A stretch of DNA of 64,000 bases, from the NCBI RefSeq assembly GCF_003054555.1, contig NZ_CP026304.1:4402001-4466000 (forward strand), in the 5' to 3' direction. The notes under the pieces were generated by a model that was not told the origin of the DNA, searched no databases, and worked only from the letters and a program-made list of their open reading frames with translations. This DNA comes from Streptomyces lunaelactis (lineage in GTDB: Bacteria; Actinomycetota; Actinomycetes; Streptomycetales; Streptomycetaceae). This document shows positions 50,327 through 59,233 of the stretch, piece by piece. The position numbers were made by a program, and so were the translations under genes. Numbering within the stretch: position 1 is the first letter of the stretch; each line of letters begins with the position of its first letter.

Positions 50327-51124
50327 GTGCGCGCCTCGCTCCTTCAGATCGCAGTAGACCCGGACGAATCAGTCAATTCCCGTAGGCGGCGGGTTGCTTC
50401 GCTCGTACGGGAACAGACGGGCGTCGATCTGGTGGTCCTCCCCGAGCTGTGGCCGACCGGAGCCTTCGCCTACCAGTCGTTCGCCGATGAGGCCGAGTCG
50501 CCGACGGGACCGACGTACGAGGTGCTGGCGAAGGCGGCGAGCGACGCGGGGGTCTGGGTGCACGGGGGGTCCATCGTCGAGAGGGCCCCTGACGGGACCC
50601 TCTACAACACCTCCCTGGTCATCTCCCCCGCCGGTGAGCTGGTCGGCACCTACCGGAAGATCCACCGCTTCGGCTTCGACAAGGGCGAGGCGGTGATGAT
50701 GGGCGCGGGCGAGGCGCTGGTGACCGTGCCGCTGCCGGGGCTCGTCCTCGGCCTGGCCACGTGCTACGACCTGCGCTTCCCCGAGCTGTTCCGGGGCCTG
50801 GTGGACGCCGGCGCGCAGCTCTTCGTCGTGCCGGCGGGCTGGCCGGCCCGCCGCCGCGAACACTGGACCCTGCTGGCCCGCGCCCGCGCGGTGGAGAACC
50901 AGGCGTATGTCCTGGCGTGCGGCACGGCAGGCACCCACGCCGGGGTCGAGCAGGCCGGCCACAGCATCGTGGTCGACCCCTGGGGAGAGGTGCTGGCGGA
51001 GGCGGGCGCGGAGGAAGAGGTGCTGACGGTGGAGCTGGACGCGTCGAGGGTGGCGTCGACGCGGGAGCAGTTCCCGGTGCTCAGGGACCGCCGCCTGGGC
51101 CTCGCGAACCCGCCCCGGAAATGA
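50327..51124 (+). CDS. Carbon-nitrogen hydrolase (nitrilase superfamily)
   Basis: A 265-residue amidohydrolase with the full Glu-Lys-Cys triad: Glu40 (VVLPELWPTG), Lys111 (GTYRKIHRFGF) and Cys146 (LATCYDLRFPELF). It resembles omega-amidase/Nit-type enzymes acting on deaminated glutathione or 2-oxo-acid amides; the substrate is unproven. The GTG start lies 25 bases after a TTGACG -35-like hexamer (50296-50301). Confidence 0.92.
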   Translation: MRASLLQIAVDPDESVNSRRRRVASLVREQTGVDLVVLPELWPTGAFAYQSFADEAESPTGPTYEVLAKAASDAGVWVHGGSIVERAPDGTLYNTSLVISPAGELVGTYRKIHRFGFDKGEAVMMGAGEALVTVPLPGLVLGLATCYDLRFPELFRGLVDAGAQLFVVPAGWPARRREHWTLLARARAVENQAYVLACGTAGTHAGVEQAGHSIVVDPWGEVLAEAGAEEEVLTVELDASRVASTREQFPVLRDRRLGLANPPRK

Positions 51125-51143
51125 GCCCCGTCGGCGTGAGGCG

Positions 51144-51165
51144 CGGGGCTCGGGGCGGAGCCCCG
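51144..51165 (+). terminator. Hairpin after the amidohydrolase gene
   Basis: Perfect 8-bp stem CGGGGCTC/GAGCCCCG with a 6-base loop, 19 bases past the stop. Confidence 0.65.
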
Positions 51166-51188
51166 AAATCACAGGGCCTAGTCGTGGC

Positions 51189-51353
51189 CTAAGCGGTGTC
51201 GGGGAGGTCCGGGTGGGTGAAGGAGCGGGTCGAGGGCCGAGTCTGGCAAGGCGGAGGAAGGAGTCCACGCGGAGCGTAGGCGACTGACGACAACGCAGCC
51301 AGGCGACAGCCATCGGCCCGCGACGCCGCCCGGACTTCCCCGGGGCCGCTCAG
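51189..51353. mobile_element. MITE-like element B (about 165 bp), degenerate relative of element A
   Basis: The ends are imperfect inverted repeats of about 25 bases (51189-51213 against 51329-51353; GGGGAGGTCCGGG against CCCGGACTTCCCC). Read on the minus strand its core has GGCTGCGTTGTCGTCAGTCGCC and TCCTCCGCCTTGC, matching the core of element A at 23.2 kb at similar spacing. There is no coding capacity. The right arm overlaps the stop codon of the LURP-one gene. Confidence 0.65.
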
Positions 51354-51844
51354 TCGTCCTCCCGTTCCTTCTCCGACATGCGGATCACGCACACCGCGAC
51401 CGCGATCATGAGCGCCGCATCCGCGTCCTCCCGGACGACATTCACCGCGTACGTCTCCCGCACCCGGAACCACTGCCGGGAGACGTGCGCCAGCAGCTCG
51501 CCGTCGTACTCGACCGTGAACTCCCGGTCCAGGATCCGGCCGCTGACATCGAGTTCCGTGCCCTCGACGAGCGTCACGCGGTAGTGGTTGCGCAGCAGTG
51601 ACAGCCGCTTCTTGCGGACGGTGGCGAGCGGCCCGTCGTCCCGCTCGATGGTCATCGTGTCCCGCAGGCTGAACATCTTCTGGCGCAGGGTGATCAGGAC
51701 CGTCCCGGCCGGATCCTTGAGCTCCAGGGTGTCGCGCAGCCGCAGCGCCTTGCCGTCGACGAGGAAGGCGTGGCGCCCGTTCTCGTCCTCGATCCAGTAG
51801 TCGTCGCCGATCGCGAAGATCTTGTCGCGTACCAGGTATTTCAT
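51350..51844 (-). CDS. LURP-one-related (tubby-like fold) protein
   Basis: A 164-residue protein from ATG 51844: MKYLVRDKIFAIGDDYWIED then repeated beta-strand units (GKALRLRDTLELKD, ITLRQKMFSLRDTMTIERD) typical of the LOR/tubby barrel with a buried C-terminal helix (DADAALMIAVAVCVIRM). Its biochemical role is unknown; the tubby fold suggests lipid or membrane interaction. The stop codon lies in element B. The NHL-thioredoxin gene diverges 41 bases away. Confidence 0.88.
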   Translation of the reverse strand: MKYLVRDKIFAIGDDYWIEDENGRHAFLVDGKALRLRDTLELKDPAGTVLITLRQKMFSLRDTMTIERDDGPLATVRKKRLSLLRNHYRVTLVEGTELDVSGRILDREFTVEYDGELLAHVSRQWFRVRETYAVNVVREDADAALMIAVAVCVIRMSEKEREDD

Positions 51845-51885
51845 GGCTGGAATGAGTACCCCGCTCCGTGCTGTTGGATGAGGGT

Positions 51886-53685
51886 ATGGCGACACGTGCA
51901 CGCGTTCGGGCCCCTGAGCTGATCGGCAAGGGCGGCTGGCTCAACACAGGCGGTAATCAGTACACCCTTGCTGACCTGCGAGGACGCATCGTCGTTCTCG
52001 ATTTTTGGACATTTTGCTGCATCAACTGTCTGCATGTCCTGGACGAGCTGCGTGAGCTCGAGGAGAAGCATCGGGACACCGTCGTGATCATCGGCGTGCA
52101 CTCGCCGAAGTTCGTGCACGAGGCCGAGCACCAGGCCGTCGTCGACGCCGTCGAGCGCTATCAGGTGCACCACCCCGTTCTCGACGACCCCGAACTCGCC
52201 ACCTGGAAGCAGTACGCCGTACGGGCCTGGCCCACCCTCGTCGTCATCGACCCCGAGGGCTATGTCGTTGCCCAGCACGCGGGCGAGGGGCATGCCCACG
52301 CCATCGAGAAGCTCGTCGAGGAGCTCGAGGCCGCGCACGCCGCGAAGGGCACCCTGCGGCGCGGCGACGGGCCGTATGTCGCGCCCGAGCCCGTCGCCAC
52401 CGATCTGCGCTTCCCCAGCAAGGCCGTGCTGCTGCCCTCCGGGAACTTCCTCGTCTCCGACTCCACCCGGAATCAGCTGGTCGAGCTGGAGCCGGACGGC
52501 GAGAGCGTCGTACGGCGGATCGGCGACGGCCGGTTCAACGAGCCGCAGGGCCTCGCCCTGCTGCCCGACGGGCGGGTCGCGGTCGCCGATACCGTGAACC
52601 ACGCCATCCGGGCGTACGACCCGGAGACCGGCGTGATCGAGACGATCGCGGGCACCGGCAGGCAGTGGTGGCAGGGCTCGCCGACCAGCGGCCCCGCCCT
52701 CGAGGTCGCGCTGTCCTCGCCGTGGGACCTGGCCTGGTGGGGCGACAGGCTGTGGATCGCGATGGCGGGCGTCCACCAGCTGTGGAGCTACGACCCGGCG
52801 GCCGGGACGGTCGAGGTCGCGGCCGGGACCACCAATGAGGGGCTCGTCGACGGTCCTGCGGCCGAGGCGTGGTTCGCGCAGCCGTCCGGGCTCGCGGCGA
52901 CCGAGGAGCGGCTGTGGATCGCCGACTCGGAGACCTCTGCGGTGCGCTGGATCGACCGTGACCTGGTGGTGCACACGGCCGTCGGCACCGGCCTCTTCGA
53001 CTTCGGGCACCGGGACGGCGCCGCCGACCAGGCGCTCCTCCAGCACCCCCTGGGCGTCACCGCGCTGCCCGACGGGTCGGTCGCCATCAGCGACACGTAC
53101 AACCACGCGCTGCGGCGCTTCGACCCGGCGACCGGTGAAGTGACCACGCTGGCAACGGACGTGAGGGAGCCGAGCGGTGCGGTGCTGGTCGGCGACGACA
53201 TCGTGGTCGTCGAGTCGGCCCGGCACCGGCTGACCCGGCTGCGGCTGCCGGAGGAGGCGGTACGCGTCGAGGCCGTCGCCCACCGCACCCGGCGCGCGGC
53301 CACCGAAGTCGCCCCGGGCACACTCCGGTTGGACGTGGTCTTCCAGGCCCCGGCCGGTCAGAAGCTCGACACCCGGTACGGTCCTTCGACCCGGCTGCTC
53401 GTCTCCTCGACGCCGCCCGAGCTGCTGAGGGGCGGCGACGGCGCGGGCAGTGATCTCTCGCGCGAGCTGGAGATCGACCCGGCGGTCACCGAGGGCGTAC
53501 TGCATGTCTCGGCGATGGCGGCGTCCTGCGACGACGATCCGGCTGGGGGCACCTCCCGGTCGGAGACTGGGGGAGAGTATCCGGCCTGCCATGTGCACCA
53601 GCAGGACTGGGGTGTTCCGGTGCGGGTGAGTTCGGACGGGGTCTCGCGGCTGCCGCTCGTCCTGGCGGGGATGGACGAGGCGTAG
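51886..53685 (+). CDS. Thioredoxin-NHL repeat protein (NHLRC2-like)
   Basis: A 599-residue protein from ATG 51886 (GAGG upstream). An N-terminal thioredoxin-like domain (about 1-155) carries WTFCCINCLHVLDEL, the CxxC-type active region as in NHLRC2. Five or more NHL beta-propeller repeats follow (GDGRFNEPQGLALLPDGRVA, QHPLGVTALPDGSVAISDTY), then a C-terminal beta domain with EYPACHVHQQDWGVPV. Near that end about 11 residues (GGTSRSETGG) come from an inserted palindromic repeat. There is no signal peptide, so it is cytoplasmic; substrates are unknown. Confidence 0.92.
   Translation: MATRARVRAPELIGKGGWLNTGGNQYTLADLRGRIVVLDFWTFCCINCLHVLDELRELEEKHRDTVVIIGVHSPKFVHEAEHQAVVDAVERYQVHHPVLDDPELATWKQYAVRAWPTLVVIDPEGYVVAQHAGEGHAHAIEKLVEELEAAHAAKGTLRRGDGPYVAPEPVATDLRFPSKAVLLPSGNFLVSDSTRNQLVELEPDGESVVRRIGDGRFNEPQGLALLPDGRVAVADTVNHAIRAYDPETGVIETIAGTGRQWWQGSPTSGPALEVALSSPWDLAWWGDRLWIAMAGVHQLWSYDPAAGTVEVAAGTTNEGLVDGPAAEAWFAQPSGLAATEERLWIADSETSAVRWIDRDLVVHTAVGTGLFDFGHRDGAADQALLQHPLGVTALPDGSVAISDTYNHALRRFDPATGEVTTLATDVREPSGAVLVGDDIVVVESARHRLTRLRLPEEAVRVEAVAHRTRRAATEVAPGTLRLDVVFQAPAGQKLDTRYGPSTRLLVSSTPPELLRGGDGAGSDLSRELEIDPAVTEGVLHVSAMAASCDDDPAGGTSRSETGGEYPACHVHQQDWGVPVRVSSDGVSRLPLVLAGMDEA
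53541..53575. repeat. Small palindromic repeat inserted in frame in the NHL gene
   Basis: A hairpin unit (GGGGGCACCTCCCGGTC...GACTGGGGGAG) of about 33-35 bases. Similar GGGGGCACCTCCC...GGGGGAG units are scattered in Streptomyces genomes, mainly between genes. The stem pairs CTCCCGGTC with GACTGGGGGAG including two wobble pairs. Confidence 0.65.
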
Positions 53686-53721
53686 CAACGACGGCTGGGG
53701 CCGCTCGTTTGACGAAAGACG

Positions 53722-54099
53722 CTAGTGGAACAGGCCCTGTTTCACGGGCTGTCGCCCGGCCGCGCCGTCCAGGCAACCGTCCACCCACAGGCCCGGGTCG
53801 TACGACGCCTTCAGCCCGCCCTGCCCGGCGGCCTGCAAGCGCTCGCAGCCACCGGCCAGGAGGGCAATCGTCTCCTGGCCGGTCGGGTCGTACTGCCTGA
53901 TGCGGTTGCCCTGGATGAAGCCCGCCTCGTAGGCGACGTCCTTCGCCCACGGCGGCCGTTCGTTGTGCCGCTGGATCACGAGCCAGCAGCCGGCGAACAG
54001 GATCGCGGCCACCGAGGCGAGCGCGAGGGACAGCGTGCGGCGCGACGGACCCCGGTGGTGCACGTCGACCGTCTGATGACCAAGCAGAACCATGGTCAT
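53722..54099 (-). CDS. Small single-span membrane protein
   Basis: A 125-residue hypothetical protein. One hydrophobic helix (about 23-43: LSLALASVAAILFAGCWLVI) is followed by an outer domain with GFIQGNRIRQYDPTGQ, two Cys residues and a C-terminal GLFH. A Cys in the helix region (AGCW) might be a lipidation site but lacks a proper lipobox. No clear ribosome site; an ATG six bases in is also possible. The function is unknown. Confidence 0.65.
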   Translation of the reverse strand: MTMVLLGHQTVDVHHRGPSRRTLSLALASVAAILFAGCWLVIQRHNERPPWAKDVAYEAGFIQGNRIRQYDPTGQETIALLAGGCERLQAAGQGGLKASYDPGLWVDGCLDGAAGRQPVKQGLFH

Positions 54100-54169
54100 C
54101 AGCGTGGCGTGCGCCTGCTTTCGCGGATGTTTCGCAAGCAGGCCGGCCTGTTGAGGGACTTGGGGTACT

Positions 54170-55459
54170 TCAGCTCTCCAGGAACGCCGTCAGCGCGTTC
54201 GCCAGCAGATACGGGTCGTCCGCGCCGCACAGCTCACGCGCGCTGTGCATCGACAGGATCGCGACGCCGATGTCGACGGTCTGGATGCCGTGCCGGGCGG
54301 CGGTGATCGGGCCGATGGTGGTGCCGCACGGCATCGCGTTGTTCGAGACGAACGTCTGCCACGGCACGCCGGCCTTCTCGCAGGCCGCGGCGAAGAGGGC
54401 CCGGCCGCTGCCGTCGGTGGCGTACCGCTGGTTCACGTTGACCTTCAGGATGGGGCCGCCGTTGGCACGCGGGTGGTGCGTCGGGTCGTGCCGCTCGCCG
54501 TAGTTGGGGTGCACGGCGTGCCCGGTGTCGGAGGAGAGGCAGACCGTGCCGGCGAAGGAGCGCGCCCGGTCCTCGTAGCTGCCGCCGCGCGCGAACACCG
54601 AGCGCTCCAGCACCGATCCGAGCAGCGGGCCCTCCGCGCCGGTGTCCGACTGTGAGCCGTTCTCCTCGTGATCGAAGGCGGCGAGCACGGGGATGTACTC
54701 AAGCTCCGGCGATCCGGAGACCGCGGCGAGCGCCGCCGTCCCGGCGTGCACGGACAGCAGATTGTCCATCCGCGGCCCGGCGACCAGCTCACGGTCGCGG
54801 CCGAGGTAGGCGGGCGGCTCGATGGAGTGCACCATCAGGTCCCAGCCGGTGACCTCGCCCTCGCCGACCCCCGTCTCCTGCTCCAGGAAGCGGATCAGAT
54901 CGCCTTCCTCGACGTCGCCGAGGCCCCAGATCGGCTGCATGTGCTTCTGCCGGTCGAGCTTGAGCCCGTCGTTGGCCTGCCGGTCGAGGTGGATCGCCAG
55001 CTGCGGTACGCGCAGCAGCGCCCGGTCCACGTTCACCAGCCGGTGCGAGCCGTCGCGCAGGCTGAGCCGCCCGGCGATCCCGAGGTCGCGGTCGAGCCAG
55101 GTGTTGAGCAGCGTCCCGCCGTACACCTCGACGGCGATCTGGCGCCAGCCGTACGAACCGGTGTCCGGGAGCGGCTTGACCCGCAGATTGGGGGAGTCGG
55201 TGTGCGCTCCGACGATCCGGAAGGGGGTGTGGGCCTGGGCGCCCTCGGGCACGTACCAGGCGATGATCGCCCCGCCGCGCAGCACGTACTTGCCGCCGAC
55301 GGTTCCGTCCCAGGCGTCCGTCTCCAGGACCTGGCGGAAGCCGGCCTTCTCCAGCCGCTCGGCGGCGGCGGCCACCGCGTGGTACGGCGAGGGTCCGGCC
55401 GTCAGGAAGGACATCAGGTCGTCGGTGTGCGCGCGGTCGAAGCGGGGCGATGTGCTCAT
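54170..55459 (-). CDS. apeB: M18-family aspartyl aminopeptidase
   Basis: A 429-residue zinc aminopeptidase that removes acidic N-terminal residues. Metal-ligand regions are visible: VGAHTDSPNLRVKP, DHEENGSQSDTGAEG, SSDTGHAVHPNY and the C-terminal TVDIGVAILSMHSARE. MDNLLSVHAG belongs to the family core. The start is ATG 55459 with AGGTGA upstream; a GTG nine bases earlier is in frame. Confidence 0.95.
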   Translation of the reverse strand: MSTSPRFDRAHTDDLMSFLTAGPSPYHAVAAAAERLEKAGFRQVLETDAWDGTVGGKYVLRGGAIIAWYVPEGAQAHTPFRIVGAHTDSPNLRVKPLPDTGSYGWRQIAVEVYGGTLLNTWLDRDLGIAGRLSLRDGSHRLVNVDRALLRVPQLAIHLDRQANDGLKLDRQKHMQPIWGLGDVEEGDLIRFLEQETGVGEGEVTGWDLMVHSIEPPAYLGRDRELVAGPRMDNLLSVHAGTAALAAVSGSPELEYIPVLAAFDHEENGSQSDTGAEGPLLGSVLERSVFARGGSYEDRARSFAGTVCLSSDTGHAVHPNYGERHDPTHHPRANGGPILKVNVNQRYATDGSGRALFAAACEKAGVPWQTFVSNNAMPCGTTIGPITAARHGIQTVDIGVAILSMHSARELCGADDPYLLANALTAFLES

Positions 55460-55505
55460 GGGGTTCACCTTAACGAGGGGCGCGCGCCGGGCGCGTACAG
55501 AAAAA

Positions 55506-55536
55506 GGCGGCCTGCCCCCGGCAGGGGCAGGCCGCC
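55506..55536 (-). terminator. Intrinsic terminator after the acyl-CoA dehydrogenase gene
   Basis: A perfect 13-bp stem (GGCGGCCTGCCCC, arms 55506-55518 and 55524-55536) with TTTTT following in the leftward direction (55505-55501): a textbook Rho-independent terminator, rare in Streptomyces. Another palindrome, CTCGGAC-A-GTCCGAG (55564-55578), lies between it and the stop. Confidence 0.92.
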
Positions 55537-55581
55537 TCTCAGACAGTTCTCGGACAGTCGGCTCTCGGACAGTCCGAGTGA

Positions 55582-57408
55582 CTAGAACGCCGCCTCGTCC
55601 AGCTCCATCAGGGAGTTGTCGACGGTCTCGGCGAGCGCGCGCTCGGCCGAGACGCCGGGCAGGACGTTGGCGGCGAAGAACTTCGCGGCCGCGATCTTGC
55701 CCTGGTAGAACGGCACGTCCTTGGCGGACGCCGTGGGCAGCTTCTCCGCCGCGACGGCCGCACCACGCAGCAGCAGGTAGCCGACGACGACATCGCCCGA
55801 GGCCAGCAGCAGGCGGGTGGTGTTGAGGCCCACCTTGTAGATGTTCCTGACGTCCTCGCCGGTGGCGATGAGGTCGTTCGTCATCGTGCCGACGATCGCC
55901 TCGAGGTCGACGGCGGCCTTGGCGAGCGCGTCGCGGGCCGGGGCCAGGTCGTCGCCGCCGGTGCCGACCGCCAGGAACTTCTTGATCTCCTCGGAGAGGG
56001 AGTTCAGTGCCTGGCCCTGGTCGCGGACGATCTTCCGGAAGAAGTAGTCCTGGCCCTGGATGGCGGTGGTGCCCTCGTAGAGGGTGTCGATCTTGGCGTC
56101 CCGGATGTACTGCTCGAGCGGGTACTCCTGGAGGTAGCCGGAGCCGCCGAAGGTCTGCAGCGACTGGGCCAGCTGCTCGTACGACTTCTCGGAGCCGTAG
56201 CCCTTCACGATCGGCAGCAGCAGGTCGTTCAGGGCGACGAGCGCCTTGGCGTCCTCGTCCGCGGCCTCCTTGACGGCGATCTCGTCCTGGACGGAGGCGG
56301 TGTACAGCACGAGGGCGCGCATGCCCTCGGCGTACGCCTTCTGCGTCATCAGGGCGCGGCGCACGTCCGGGTGGTGGGTGATGGTGACCTTGGGCGCGGT
56401 CTTGTCCGCGAAGTTCACCAGGTCCTGGCCCTGGACGCGCTCCTTGGCGTACTCCAGCGCGTTGAGGTAGCCGGTGGAGAGGGTGGCGATGGCCTTCGTG
56501 CCGACCATCATCCGGGCGAACTCGATGATCATGAACATCTGGCGGATGCCGTCGTGCTTGTCGCCGATCAGCCAGCCCTTGGCGGGGTGCTGGTCGCCGA
56601 AGGTCATCTCGCAGGTGTTGGAGGCCTTGAGGCCCATCTTGTGCTCGACGTTCGTGGCGTAGACGCCATTGCGCTCGCCCAGCTCGCCGGTCTCCCAGTC
56701 GAAGTGGAACTTCGGCACGAGGAAGAGGGACAGGCCCTTGGTGCCCGGGCCGTGGCCCTCGGGGCGCGCCAGCACGTAGTGAAGGATGTTCTCCGACATG
56801 TCGTGCTCACCGGAGGTGATGAAGCGCTTCACGCCCTCGATGTGCCAGGAGCCGTCCTCCTGCTCCACAGCCTTTGTGCGGCCCGCGCCCACGTCCGAGC
56901 CGGCGTCCGGCTCGGTGAGGACCATGGTGGAGCCCCACTGCTTCTCGACGGCGATCTCGGCGACCTTCTTCTGCGCCTCGTTGCCCTCGGTGAAGAGGAT
57001 GCCGGCGAAGGCGGGGCCCGAGGAGTACATCCAGATGGCCGGGTTCGAGCCGAGCAGCAGCTCCGCGTACGACCAGATCAGGGAGCGGGGGGACGTGGTG
57101 CCCCCGATCTCCTCGGGCAGGCCGAGGCGCCAGTACTCGGAGTCCATGAAGGCCTGATAGCTCTTCTTGAAGGACGCGGGGACGGGCGCGGTGTTGGTCT
57201 CCGGGTCGAAGACCGGGGGGTTGCGGTCGGCGTCCGCGAAGGACTCGGCGAGCTCGTTCTCGGCGAGGCGCGCGACCTCGTCGAGGATGGTCTTGGCGGT
57301 GTCGACGTCCATCTCCGCGAACGGGCCGGTGCCGTACAGCTTGTCGCGCCCGAGGACCTCGAAGAGGTTGAACTCGATGTCGCGGAGATTCGACTTGTAG
57401 TGCCCCAT
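55582..57408 (-). CDS. Acyl-CoA dehydrogenase (large FadE5-like type)
   Basis: A 608-residue flavoenzyme for the first step of fatty acyl-CoA beta-oxidation. ATG 57408 with GGAG nine bases upstream is preferred. Family stretches: [32 protein letters not shown], and [17 protein letters not shown] with the putative catalytic Glu. An extra C-terminal helical domain (about 480-608) marks the long actinobacterial subclass. A TACC-N4-GGTA palindrome upstream and the intrinsic terminator downstream delimit a single-gene transcript. Confidence 0.94.
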   Translation of the reverse strand: MGHYKSNLRDIEFNLFEVLGRDKLYGTGPFAEMDVDTAKTILDEVARLAENELAESFADADRNPPVFDPETNTAPVPASFKKSYQAFMDSEYWRLGLPEEIGGTTSPRSLIWSYAELLLGSNPAIWMYSSGPAFAGILFTEGNEAQKKVAEIAVEKQWGSTMVLTEPDAGSDVGAGRTKAVEQEDGSWHIEGVKRFITSGEHDMSENILHYVLARPEGHGPGTKGLSLFLVPKFHFDWETGELGERNGVYATNVEHKMGLKASNTCEMTFGDQHPAKGWLIGDKHDGIRQMFMIIEFARMMVGTKAIATLSTGYLNALEYAKERVQGQDLVNFADKTAPKVTITHHPDVRRALMTQKAYAEGMRALVLYTASVQDEIAVKEAADEDAKALVALNDLLLPIVKGYGSEKSYEQLAQSLQTFGGSGYLQEYPLEQYIRDAKIDTLYEGTTAIQGQDYFFRKIVRDQGQALNSLSEEIKKFLAVGTGGDDLAPARDALAKAAVDLEAIVGTMTNDLIATGEDVRNIYKVGLNTTRLLLASGDVVVGYLLLRGAAVAAEKLPTASAKDVPFYQGKIAAAKFFAANVLPGVSAERALAETVDNSLMELDEAAF

Positions 57409-57530
57409 GGCGACGGCTCCGTAAGGATCGATCAACAGGTGCGGCGCAAAGCGCCTCGTTGAGGGGTGGTGGTCGGGCGACGGGAGGGAGGATCTCTCAT
57501 CCACGTACCAGTAAGTAGCTACGATGATGC

Positions 57531-57542
57531 TACCCGTCGGTA
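57531..57542. promoter_or_regulatory. Candidate operator upstream of the FadE5-like gene
   Basis: TACC-CGTC-GGTA, a 4-bp arm inverted repeat 123 bases before the ATG, in an AT-richer promoter stretch that also holds GTACCAGTAAGTAG (57505-57518). Such boxes are typical of TetR-type fatty-acid regulators. Confidence 0.45.
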
Positions 57543-57593
57543 ATAAGATGCAACCCCCGGAGGGTCATCTGTGACGCAGTAGGCTCGTGGGTC

Positions 57594-58046
57594 ATGTACG
57601 GCTACGACCAGAATCCGGGCGCCCAGCAGCAGCAGTACGTGCCGCAGCAGCCCTCCTACGGCGAGCAGCCGCTGTACCCCGAGCCGTCGCCGCCCTCCCT
57701 CGCCGACGCGGTGCGGGCCTTCACCACCGTGTCGCTCTCCGCCGAGGACTTCCAGCAGATCTTCGCCACCTCGAAGGTCTACTGCCCGCGCGGTGACAAC
57801 CCCGGCTTCCTGGCGCTGCACAACACTCAGCAGCCGGTCATCCCGATGTTCACCTCGCTCAAGGAGCTGCGCAGGTACGCGGGCAAGGAGTCCAAGTACT
57901 TCGTGATCACCGGGGCCGAGGTGATCGACCTGCTGCCGACCGGGTACGGCTTCGTCCTCGACATGGAGGGCGATCACCGGATGGTCTTCGACGCGAAGGC
58001 CGTGGAGCAGATGGTCGACTTCGCGATGAGGCGGATGTACGGCTAG
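57594..58046 (+). CDS. SseB-family protein
   Basis: A 150-residue protein with a Gln/Pro/Tyr-rich lead (about 1-35) and an SseB N-terminal domain: FATSKVYCPRGDNPGFLAL, PVIPMFTSLKELRRY and the hydrophobic VITGAEVIDLLPTGYGFVLD. The molecular role is unknown; in Streptomyces such proteins occur in several copies. Divergent from the FadE5-like gene. Confidence 0.88.
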   Translation: MYGYDQNPGAQQQQYVPQQPSYGEQPLYPEPSPPSLADAVRAFTTVSLSAEDFQQIFATSKVYCPRGDNPGFLALHNTQQPVIPMFTSLKELRRYAGKESKYFVITGAEVIDLLPTGYGFVLDMEGDHRMVFDAKAVEQMVDFAMRRMYG

Positions 58047-58129
58047 GCGCATGTGCGGCTGACGGCGGTCCTGTGGGCGCCCGGGGGGAATTCCTCCCGG
58101 GCGCCGCGCGTTCCCGGTGGCAAGATGTT

Positions 58130-58147
58130 CAGTCTTCAACTAAACTG
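58130..58147. promoter_or_regulatory. Inverted repeat in the pirin promoter
   Basis: CAGTCTTCAACTAAACTG: CAGT and ACTG arms flanking an AT-rich centre, 21 bases before the pirin ATG. It may be an operator overlapping the -10 region. Confidence 0.45.
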
Positions 58148-58167
58148 GACGCACAAGGAGGTCCGTC

Positions 58168-59124
58168 ATGCCTGCAGTGACTGTCGAGAACCCGCTCACC
58201 CTGCCGCGCGTCTCCGCGCCGGCCGAGGCCGTGCCGCGCCCCGTGCTCGCCGTGACCACGGCGCCGGGGGGCTTCGAGGGGGAGGGCTTCCCGGTGCGAC
58301 GCGCGTTCGCCGGGATCAACTACCAGCACCTCGACCCGTTCATCATGATGGACCAGATGGGCGAGGTGGAGTACGCGCCCGGTGAGCCGAAGGGGACCCC
58401 GTGGCATCCGCACCGGGGCTTCGAGACAGTCACGTATCTGATCGACGGAACCTTCGTCCACCAGGACAGCCACGGCGGCGGCGGAACCATCCGCAACGGC
58501 GACACCCAGTGGATGACGGCGGGCTCCGGCCTGCTGCACATCGAGGCTCCGCCGGAGTCGCTGGTCATGTCCGGCGGTCTCTTCCACGGGCTCCAGCTGT
58601 GGGTGAACCTGCCGGCGCGCGACAAGATGATGGACCCCAGGTACCAGGACATCCGCGGCGGCCAGGTCCAGCTGCTGACCTCGTCCGACGGAGGCGCGCT
58701 GCTGCGGATCATCGCGGGTGAGCTCGACGGGCACGAGGGTCCCGGCATCACGCACACCCCGATCACGATGATCCACGCGACGCTGCGGCCGGGCGCGGAG
58801 GTGACCCTCCCCTGGCGGGAGGACTTCAACGGCCTGGCGTACGTCCTGGCGGGACGCGGCGCGGTCGGTACGGACCGGCGGCCGGTCCACTCCGGCCAGA
58901 CGGCGGTGTTCGGCAAGGGCTCGTCCATGACGGTACGGGCGGACGAGTCGCAGGACTCCAACGCTCCGGACCTGGAGGTCGTGCTGCTGGGCGGGCAGCC
59001 CATCCGTGAACCGATGGCGCACTACGGCCCGTTCGTGATGAACACCCGCGAGGAGCTGCAGCAGGCCTTCGACGACTTCCAGAAGGGTCTGCTGGGCACG
59101 ATCCCCTCCGTACACGGGATGTGA
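58168..59124 (+). CDS. Pirin-family protein
   Basis: A 318-residue bicupin. The N-terminal cupin has the metal-binding HPHRGFETVTYLIDG and HQDSHGG regions; the C-terminal pirin domain includes PWREDFNGLAYVLAGRG. Bacterial pirins can oxidise quercetin or modulate metabolism; the role here is open. A near-perfect AAGGAGGT ribosome site precedes the ATG, predicting strong translation. Confidence 0.93.
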   Translation: MPAVTVENPLTLPRVSAPAEAVPRPVLAVTTAPGGFEGEGFPVRRAFAGINYQHLDPFIMMDQMGEVEYAPGEPKGTPWHPHRGFETVTYLIDGTFVHQDSHGGGGTIRNGDTQWMTAGSGLLHIEAPPESLVMSGGLFHGLQLWVNLPARDKMMDPRYQDIRGGQVQLLTSSDGGALLRIIAGELDGHEGPGITHTPITMIHATLRPGAEVTLPWREDFNGLAYVLAGRGAVGTDRRPVHSGQTAVFGKGSSMTVRADESQDSNAPDLEVVLLGGQPIREPMAHYGPFVMNTREELQQAFDDFQKGLLGTIPSVHGM

Positions 59125-59233
59125 GCGCACAGGGCTGAGGGACCCCCGTGGGGACGGCCGGGGCGGGGCGCCTGATGGGGCGTCACCCTCCTGGCCGCGG
59201 TGGGCAGGGCGACGCGGCGTCCGCCGTGGTCGG

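Noticed and set aside
53745..53758. TGTTTCACGGGCTG considered as parS
   Set aside because: Only the left half matches; no palindrome.
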